From assembly GCA_030430835.1 (NCBI GenBank), contig JAUIKJ010000004.1, positions 1-19,510 on the forward strand: 19,510 nt of DNA. The letters run 5' to 3'. Origin of the DNA: Candidatus Hydrogenedentota bacterium. GTDB taxonomy: Bacteria; Hydrogenedentota; Hydrogenedentia; Hydrogenedentales; JAEUWI01. Both the position numbers and the translations under genes were made by a program. This document shows, in pieces, positions 1-6,265 of this stretch (the first letter of the stretch is position 1; every line of letters begins with the position of its first letter). The notes beneath the pieces were generated by a model, which did not search any database, was not told the origin of the DNA, and saw only the letters and a program-made list of their open reading frames with translations.

Positions 1-2
1 TG

Positions 3-2717
3 CGCCGCAGCCTCGGCCTGCTTTTTCTTCTCGCCGCCACCGGCTGCGCACTGCTGGTCCCTTTCAACGATCTGATCGGCCGCGCGCCCGTTCTGGCCAG
101 CCTCGCCTCCTGGCCCCTGCGTACCTTCATCCACACCGTGCTGCTCTTCGTGCCGCCTGCGATCGTACTGGGCGCCATTACCCCGCTTATCGCGAAGATC
201 GCACTCCAATCCGGCGCGCCCGCCGGCCGTGCCGTGGGCGGCGTTTTCGCCTGCGGCGTTGCCGGGAGTATCGCCGGCACCTTCGCCACCGGCCACATCT
301 TCGTCTTCTACTTCCCGGTCACCGTGATTGTCGTCACGGCCGCGGGCGTCATGGCGGGGCTCGGTATCCTCGCGCTGTTGGCCGCGCGCGGCGAGGCACC
401 CGCCGCCGCCCACTCGCTTCCCGTCGTGTTCGATCGCGAAATCGAAGCCACGAGTGCCGACGAACGCCGCCGCTGGTGGACCGCGATTACCACGGTCTTC
501 ATCTCGAATGCCGCGTTTATGCTGCTCGAGATGGCCGCAGCCCGCGTGTTGGGCCGTGAATTCGGTGCATCCATCTATACCTGGACCACCGTCATCGGCG
601 TCGTGCTGGCAGGCATCACCCTGGGTAACTACCTCGGCGGGCGCTTGGCCGACCGCAGCGCTGGCCGCGGCGTTATCGCCGCCGCCTTCCTCGGCGCATC
701 GGTTACCGCATTGATGGGCCCCGCCATCGCGCGATGGATGAGCGGCATGCTCCAGGATGTCGAGCTGTTCTACAGCCTCGCCTGGCCTGTCCAGATCACC
801 CTCTTCATGACAGTCGCCTTCTTCTGGCCCAACCTCGTCATCGGCACCATAAGCCCGCTCGTGGTCAAGCGCACCCTCGACGCGGGCGCCGCGGAAGGCC
901 GCACCGTCGGCGCGATCTATGCCTGGGGCGCAGTGGGCAGCATCTTCGGCACCTTCGCCGCGGGCTACGTGCTTATCGGCTGGATGGGCAGCCTGCCGCT
1001 CATCGCCGCCACCGCACTGCTGCTGGCCCTTACCGCCCTCGCCTGGGCGCCCAAGGGCTACGCCGCCGGCATCTGGTCCGGCGTGTGCGTGCTGGTCCTG
1101 CTGTCCGCCTGGTTGCCGATCGATGCTGCCCAGGGCATAGGCCGCGCACTCGGCTTCCGATCCGAAGTGGACCCCGCGCGGATCTTCGAGACGGAGAGCA
1201 ACTATTCCTACATCGCCATTCGCACCCTGGACGATGATCCCGACCAGCGCGAGATGGTGCTCGACAAGCTTACCCATAGCCAGGTCGACCTGAACGATCT
1301 CACCGACCTGAAGTACGAGTACGAGTGGATCTACGACGGCGTGGTCAACAAGCGCGTCCCCGCCGGGGTGCCGCTGCACGCGATGATCATCGGCGGCGGC
1401 GGATTCGCCTATCCCAATTATCTCGAACGTACCCGTCCGGGCAGCTACATCGAAGCATCCGAGATTGATCCACAGGTTACGGAAACCGCCTTCGCCTACT
1501 TCGGTCTGCCCCGCGACACCGCGATACAGATCTACAACCAGGACGCCCGCAACCGCATTGCCGACATCATCCGGAAGATGGATGCCGGCGCGCCGCCGGA
1601 CTTCGTGCCCTTCGATTTCATCTTCGGCGATTCGATCAACGACTACTCCGTGCCACAGCACCTCACCACCGTCGAATTTGCCCGCCAGATTCACCGGCTG
1701 CTCGCGGACGACGGCGTCTACTTGCTCAATATGATCGACATGTTCGATTCCGGCGGCTTTCTTAGCGCGGTCTGTCATACCAACGCCCAGGTATTTCCGC
1801 ATGTTTACGTTTTCAACACCGGCCGCCCCCCGGACGTACGCGACACCTTCGTGGTCGTCAGCGCGAAGCAACCGCTGGATCTACACGATCTCGCCCCGCG
1901 GATCCGGGAACACTATCCCTTCGCCGGCAACCTGATCGATCCCGCCGCCATCGATGCGCTAATCCAGCGGCATGGCGGAATCCTGCTGACGGACCGCTAC
2001 ACCCCCGTCGAGAATCTGCTCAAGCCCGTGGCCCGCACCCGCGGCCGTGACCCGGGCGAGGCGCGGCTCGCCCGCGCCGAACGCCTCGCGATCGACGGCG
2101 ACATTCCCGAAGCGATCGCGGCGTGCCGCGAAGCCCTGGAGATTCGCCCACTCTGGCCAGAGGCGTTGCGCCTGCTGGGCCGCCTGCTGGCCGCGGAATC
2201 CGACCTCGAGGGCGCACTGACTGCGCTGCGCCGCGCCGCCGAGTTGAGTCCCGAACCCGCGGATATCGAATACGATATCGCCGACACCCTGCTCGATGCC
2301 GGGCGCGCCGAAGAAGCTGCCGCGGTACTCGACGGGATCATCACCCGCTTTCCCGATCATGCCGATGCCCTGCAGCGGCGCGCGGTGCTGGCCATGGCTG
2401 CGCAGGATTACGCCGGAGCCGTAGTTCTGTTGCAACGCGCGACGACCGCCAACCCCAAGGCGGCCACCGCCTTCTACAACCTCGGCCTGGCCGAGGCCGC
2501 GCGAAAGGACCTGCCCGCCGCCATCGCCGCCTGGGAAGCCGCGCTCGGTCTCGTGCCGGACTACGCCGACTGCCTGCATAATCTGGCCCTGGCCTACACG
2601 GCGACGCGTGACTTCGATGCCGCCTGGACCGCGGTTGCGCAGCTTCAGGAACTGGGCGAGGCACCCGATCCGGCGCTGCTGCAGACCCTGCAGCAGCAGT
2701 CCGGCCGGCAACAATAG
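3..2717 (+). CDS. Membrane-bound spermidine-synthase-like protein with C-terminal TPRs (5' end missing)
   Basis: The reading frame is open to the left edge, so the true start lies upstream; the GTG at 138 is only an internal candidate. The visible 904 residues have three parts. First come hydrophobic helices (to about 400, then 480-1130) of the type fused to spermidine synthases. Next is a Rossmann aminopropyltransferase-like domain (about 1180-1960) with a glycine-rich SAM-site motif 'MIIGGGGFAYP' (1384-1416) and 'FDFIFGDSINDYSVP' (1615-1659). Last is a run of TPRs (about 2050-2690). The membrane part holds a repeated module: 'ITPLIAK...GSIAGTF' recurs as 'ISPLVVK...GSIFGTF'. Such proteins are usually annotated as fused MFS/spermidine synthase, but their substrate is generally unproven and polyamine synthesis should not be assumed. 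The TPR tail suggests a protein partner. The next gene starts 125 bp downstream on the same strand. Confidence 0.85.
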   Translation, partial: RRSLGLLFLLAATGCALLVPFNDLIGRAPVLASLASWPLRTFIHTVLLFVPPAIVLGAITPLIAKIALQSGAPAGRAVGGVFACGVAGSIAGTFATGHIFVFYFPVTVIVVTAAGVMAGLGILALLAARGEAPAAAHSLPVVFDREIEATSADERRRWWTAITTVFISNAAFMLLEMAAARVLGREFGASIYTWTTVIGVVLAGITLGNYLGGRLADRSAGRGVIAAAFLGASVTALMGPAIARWMSGMLQDVELFYSLAWPVQITLFMTVAFFWPNLVIGTISPLVVKRTLDAGAAEGRTVGAIYAWGAVGSIFGTFAAGYVLIGWMGSLPLIAATALLLALTALAWAPKGYAAGIWSGVCVLVLLSAWLPIDAAQGIGRALGFRSEVDPARIFETESNYSYIAIRTLDDDPDQREMVLDKLTHSQVDLNDLTDLKYEYEWIYDGVVNKRVPAGVPLHAMIIGGGGFAYPNYLERTRPGSYIEASEIDPQVTETAFAYFGLPRDTAIQIYNQDARNRIADIIRKMDAGAPPDFVPFDFIFGDSINDYSVPQHLTTVEFARQIHRLLADDGVYLLNMIDMFDSGGFLSAVCHTNAQVFPHVYVFNTGRPPDVRDTFVVVSAKQPLDLHDLAPRIREHYPFAGNLIDPAAIDALIQRHGGILLTDRYTPVENLLKPVARTRGRDPGEARLARAERLAIDGDIPEAIAACREALEIRPLWPEALRLLGRLLAAESDLEGALTALRRAAELSPEPADIEYDIADTLLDAGRAEEAAAVLDGIITRFPDHADALQRRAVLAMAAQDYAGAVVLLQRATTANPKAATAFYNLGLAEAARKDLPAAIAAWEAALGLVPDYADCLHNLALAYTATRDFDAAWTAVAQLQELGEAPDPALLQTLQQQSGRQQ

Positions 2718-2842
2718 GCCGCCCCCTCCGAATCGGTCACCGTCCGCCCGGGGTCCCGTCCCTGTTCGGGATGCAGCACGCCGCGTCCAGAAGGTACTAT
2801 TCCCCCTTTCCCCAGAACATCGGATTGACTCAGGAGATGCTC

Positions 2843-4465
2843 ATGTTTGGCGAAGATTCCTTTTTCGGACGGCACAAGATATTCACGGGCGTTCTCACCG
2901 TGCTGCTGCTGCTCCTTATCATTGGTGGCTTCTGGCTGCGTAGCCGCATGATCGGCCGCCACCACGACTACGAACTCGATTTCCTGATCCCCGCCGCCGA
3001 AGCCGCCGTCACACCCGGCCAGATCGAGGTCGGCGTCGCGAAACGGAGCATCGCCCCCGACTTTTCCAAGTACGACGAATGGGTCGACGTCAACGGCAAT
3101 TCGAAGTATGACGAGGGGGTGGATACCTATACCGACCGGAATGGCAACGGAAAGTTCGACGGCATCTGGATCGCCGGTTTCGGCACGAACCGGCCCGCCA
3201 CCGGCATGAACGATGATCCCTGGGTACGAGCCATCGCCCTGCGGAACAACGGGGTCACCTTTGTCATGGTCACCCTGGACAGTGTCGGCATTTTCCACAA
3301 CGATTTCGTCGACATCCGCAAAAGCCTTGATGAATCGCTCGATATCGACCACGTCATGTTCTCCTCGACCCATGTTCACGAAACCCCCGACACCATGAAG
3401 ATCTGGAGCTACGCCTTCCGTTTCCGGGGGCTGGACGTACCGGTCTTCGGCTATGCCGAGCACTACATGGACCTCATTCAGGTGGAAGCCAAGGACGCAA
3501 TTGAGGAGGCTGTTGGCCGGCTCGCGCCCGCCGACATGTATTGCGCCCAGGTCGAGATCGAACCCGAGGGCTTCGTGAACGACTCGCGTGATCCCAAGAT
3601 CATGGACGACACCATGTACCTGATGCGCTTCACGAAACCGGATCGGGACGACACCATCGCCACGGTCGTCAGCTGGGGCAACCACCCGGAGACCCTCGGC
3701 GGAAAGAACACCCTCATTACCTCCGACTTCCCCCACTGGCTTCGGGAAGGCGTGGAAAACGGCGTACCCGAGCCCAACGGCGTCGAGGGCCTCGGCGGCA
3801 TGTGCCTCTATTTCCAGGGGATGGTCGGTGGCCTGATGACCCAGCTTCACACCACGGTGCCGCACCGCGACGGCAAGCGCAAGTTCAAGGAGGACACCTT
3901 CGAAAAGGCGGAATCGCTTGGCTACAACCTCGCTATTGTGGCCTGCAACGCCCTGCGCAGTCCTGATCTGGTGTGGAAGAACGAAGCGCCTGAGATTCAC
4001 ATCGCCGCCAAGACCTTCCGCGCGCCGGTGCAGGGCGTCTTCAAATACGCCATGATGCTCGGTCTCATCCACGAGGGCTACTATCTCGGCGGCACCTCCA
4101 AGAGCGAGTTGAACGTGATCCGTATCGGTGATGTGGTCATGACCGCCATTCCCGGCGAAATCTACCCCGAGATCGTAGAAGGTGGTGTCGAGGCCAAGCC
4201 GGGCCGCGACTTCGACATACCGCCGGTGGAAGTGCCCCCGCTTCGCACTGTGATGGAGGGTAAGGCGCGCATGGCCTTTATCGTCGGCTTGGCCAACGAC
4301 CAGATCGGCTACATCATCCCGAAATCCCAATGGGACGTCGAGCCCCCCTTCGTCTACCGCGACAAGTCGCAGTATGGCGAAGTCAACTCCGGCGGCCCCG
4401 ATGTGGCCCCAACTATCCATGCGGGTGCCATGGAACTGCTGAACCGCGTGAACGGCACCTTCTAG
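2843..4465 (+). CDS. Membrane-anchored neutral/alkaline ceramidase-like protein
   Basis: The 540-residue product resembles the N-terminal catalytic domain of neutral (non-lysosomal) ceramidases, which are zinc amidases that split ceramide. I chose ATG 2843 because AGGAG (2832-2836) lies 6 nt ahead; the in-frame ATGs at 2771 and 2837 are less well placed. Residues about 12-32 form one membrane anchor, so the enzyme should sit outside the cytoplasmic membrane. Possible zinc ligands are H177 and H179 in 'SSTHVHETPDT' and H281 in 'SWGNHPETLG', matching the family's His-rich and NHP-type motifs. An odd insertion at residues 82-106 carries two calcium-loop-like segments, 'DVNGNSKYD' and 'DRNGNGKFD'. 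The protein lacks room for the C-terminal domain of full-length ceramidases, so the substrate could be a different amide or ester. A strong terminator follows directly. Confidence 0.75.
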   Translation: MFGEDSFFGRHKIFTGVLTVLLLLLIIGGFWLRSRMIGRHHDYELDFLIPAAEAAVTPGQIEVGVAKRSIAPDFSKYDEWVDVNGNSKYDEGVDTYTDRNGNGKFDGIWIAGFGTNRPATGMNDDPWVRAIALRNNGVTFVMVTLDSVGIFHNDFVDIRKSLDESLDIDHVMFSSTHVHETPDTMKIWSYAFRFRGLDVPVFGYAEHYMDLIQVEAKDAIEEAVGRLAPADMYCAQVEIEPEGFVNDSRDPKIMDDTMYLMRFTKPDRDDTIATVVSWGNHPETLGGKNTLITSDFPHWLREGVENGVPEPNGVEGLGGMCLYFQGMVGGLMTQLHTTVPHRDGKRKFKEDTFEKAESLGYNLAIVACNALRSPDLVWKNEAPEIHIAAKTFRAPVQGVFKYAMMLGLIHEGYYLGGTSKSELNVIRIGDVVMTAIPGEIYPEIVEGGVEAKPGRDFDIPPVEVPPLRTVMEGKARMAFIVGLANDQIGYIIPKSQWDVEPPFVYRDKSQYGEVNSGGPDVAPTIHAGAMELLNRVNGTF

Positions 4466-4489
4466 CCCTTCCCGAGAATCCAACCTCCC

Positions 4490-4520
4490 ACCGGCCCGGG
4501 CATCGCCCGGGCCGGTTTTT
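4490..4520 (+). terminator. Rho-independent terminator after the ceramidase-like gene
   Basis: A perfect 12-bp stem (4490-4501 with 4505-4516), all G/C except its terminal A-T pair, has a 3-nt ATC loop and runs into TTTTT and then ATTGTTTT. It begins 25 bp after the stop codon at 4465 and separates the first transcription unit from the sigma-54-driven gene downstream. Confidence 0.9.
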
Positions 4521-4689
4521 ATTGTTTTGGTTTCTTGGTATGCCCTTTCAGGCGACAATTTTTGCGCCCACGCCGGTCACTGAGTGACAAAATTCGTCAC
4601 CAAACCCCGTATACCCCGCACCCGTTGCACGATAGACGCGAGTCCTTAAGTCTCTTTTCTACAATGACTTATGTGACTGACAGAAAATC

Positions 4690-4705
4690 TGGCACCCTCC
4701 TTGCC
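4690..4705 (+). promoter_or_regulatory. Sigma-54 (RpoN) -24/-12 promoter
   Basis: TGGCACCCTCCTTGCC matches the consensus TGGCACRNNNNTTGCW at all the key bases. GG (4691-4692) and GC (4703-4704) are separated by exactly 10 nt, and only the R position and the final W differ. Transcription would start near 4716, leaving a leader of about 90 nt before the well-placed Shine-Dalgarno at 4794-4799. The 4521-4806 gap holds no gene. A TACAAT at 4660-4665 could be a -10 box, but it has no convincing -35 partner. No enhancer-binding regulator gene is visible in the window. Confidence 0.7.
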
Positions 4706-4806
4706 ATATTGGCCTGATAGCACGTCCAACCAACGGAGGATTGCCCGACACTCGATTCACACATTTGGCAGTACGACAGCGCCGACACGGCACAGGAGGT
4801 AGGTAG

Positions 4807-6141
4807 ATGAAAAATTTTAGCGCACAACTCGGTTCGATGAAGAAATTTACGACGAAGCTCGCGATTGCCGCGGGGCTGGCCTGCGGGCTTCTTACGGCCC
4901 CGGCGATGGCCGCCAACGAATGCGACGGCGCCGACGCGGGCGTCGTCTTGACGCAGGTCGCCGGCAACCAGGGCTACTATCAGGGGGGCGGCACGATTAG
5001 CCTGACCGTCACCGTCTGCTACACGGGCCAGGAAGAACTGACCCAACTCGGTGTCGCCGAGTTCCTGCCCGACGGCTGGTCCTTCAGCCACATGGACGGC
5101 GGCGCCGTCCCGCCGGTGGTTCCGCAGCCCGGCCAGACCGGCGAACTCGACTTCGTCTGGATCTACCCCCCCTCCGAATTCCCCCTGAGCTTCTCCTTCG
5201 TGGCGAACGTGCCCGAAGGTGAAACCGGCCAGAAGATTCTGGGCGGCTATGGCATCTACGGTTTTGATGGCCCGCAGGAATTCACCGACTTCCAGGCCAC
5301 GCTTTACACCGAAGGCGTTGCCCCGGTCATTGAAGAAGAAGAAGGCGAATACGAAGAACCCGTGCTCACCTGTGAAGACGCCACCGACGGTGTCGTTATG
5401 GTGCGTGACGTGGAAGATAACCTGTACGTTCCCGGCCACCGCGTCGCGGTGACCGTCAGCTTCTGCTACACCGGCGAAGACGAAGTGCTCGTGCTTGGCC
5501 TCGAAGAAACGCTCCCGGAAGGCTGGTCCTTCGTGGGCTTCTCCGGTGGCCAGGCACCCCCGATTGCCCCGGCAGCCGGCGCGGAAGGCACCCTGAACTT
5601 CGCCTACATCTTTACCCCGAGCTTCCCGGTCAGCTTCACCTACCTTGCGGACGTCCCGCTGGGCACCACCGGTACGCAGCTGATTGAAGGCAACGGCATC
5701 TACGCTTTCGACGGCCCGATGTACGACAGCAACGTCGCCCGCACCGAACTGGAAGAAGGCGTGTACGAGGAAGAAGAAGGCGAAGAAGAAGTCGAAGGCG
5801 AGCAGGAAGAAGAAGAGGGCGAAGAAGAAGAGACGGTTGACCGCAGCCGCCACACCGCGGACCAGGACGGCAACAACAACATCGACCTCTCCGAGATGCT
5901 CCGGGTCATCCAGTTCTACAACTCCGAAGGTCTTGGTTGCGCCCAGGGCACCGAAGACGGTTTCGACCCGAGCGCCGACAACTTCGACTGCGTGACCCAC
6001 GCCATCGACTACGCCCCGCAGGACTGGTTCGTGAGCCTCTCCGAACTGCTCCGCCTGGTCCAGCTCTACAACAGCAACGGCTACCACTACTGCCCGGACA
6101 GCCTGACCGAAGACGGCTACTGCCCCGGTCTCGCCAGCTAA
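4807..6141 (+). CDS. Secreted two-repeat protein with acidic linkers and a C-terminal dockerin-like domain
   Basis: ATG 4807 has AGGAGG (4794-4799) 7 nt ahead. A signal peptide (basic 12-17, hydrophobic 18-34) should be cut after AMA at residue 35. Residues about 36-175 and 186-315 are two copies of one beta-rich module. Both have a Cys near the start, 'V(C)YTG' or 'FCYTG', '(D/E)GWSF', and 'G.GIY.FDGP'. They resemble conserved-repeat adhesin modules in which each repeat carries a 'LP.GW.F' motif. Glu/Gly-rich linkers lie at about 175-186 and 316-346. The C-terminus (about 349-444) has a canonical EF-type loop, 'DQDGNNNIDLSE' (352-363), followed by 'MLRVIQFYNS', and then a second degenerate copy, 'SELLRLVQLYNS', at 412-423. 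This is dockerin-like. Four or more Cys residues in the tail may form disulfides. The protein has no catalytic motif and is probably a structural or adhesive surface component. Confidence 0.85.
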   Translation: MKNFSAQLGSMKKFTTKLAIAAGLACGLLTAPAMAANECDGADAGVVLTQVAGNQGYYQGGGTISLTVTVCYTGQEELTQLGVAEFLPDGWSFSHMDGGAVPPVVPQPGQTGELDFVWIYPPSEFPLSFSFVANVPEGETGQKILGGYGIYGFDGPQEFTDFQATLYTEGVAPVIEEEEGEYEEPVLTCEDATDGVVMVRDVEDNLYVPGHRVAVTVSFCYTGEDEVLVLGLEETLPEGWSFVGFSGGQAPPIAPAAGAEGTLNFAYIFTPSFPVSFTYLADVPLGTTGTQLIEGNGIYAFDGPMYDSNVARTELEEGVYEEEEGEEEVEGEQEEEEGEEEETVDRSRHTADQDGNNNIDLSEMLRVIQFYNSEGLGCAQGTEDGFDPSADNFDCVTHAIDYAPQDWFVSLSELLRLVQLYNSNGYHYCPDSLTEDGYCPGLAS

Positions 6142-6149
6142 ACCACCTG

Positions 6150-6175
6150 CCGGTGGCGCCTCGTGGCGCCACCGG
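6150..6175 (+). terminator. GC-rich hairpin after the dockerin-like gene
   Basis: A perfect 11-bp stem (6150-6160 with 6165-6175) has a TCGT loop and sits 8 bp past the stop. The following TTACCTCTCCTGTGTTTG is only loosely T-rich, so this may protect the mRNA 3' end rather than terminate alone. A second hairpin follows. Confidence 0.55.
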
Positions 6176-6206
6176 TTACCTCTCCTGTGTTTGCGCATCG
6201 CGCTCC

Positions 6207-6245
6207 GCTCCCGGCGAGTTAACTCGCCGGGAGCATTGCTTTGTT
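6207..6245 (+). terminator. 28-bp perfect palindrome with T-rich tail between convergent genes
   Basis: Positions 6207-6234 read identically on both strands (GCTCCCGGCGAGTT and its complement), with a likely TTAA loop at the centre. The plus strand continues ATTGCTTTGTTT, a usable terminator tail for the dockerin-like gene. It also lies just past the stop of the minus-strand O-antigen ligase gene, so a two-way role is possible. That strand has no T-run, so the second role is less certain. Confidence 0.65.
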
Positions 6246-6265
6246 TGGGAAGGGGGTGGGGAAAA

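Noticed and set aside
2645..4558. Long minus-strand open frame opposite the ceramidase-like gene
   Set aside because: It mirrors a well-supported plus-strand gene, has no recognisable domain, and is explained by the codon bias of a GC-rich genome.
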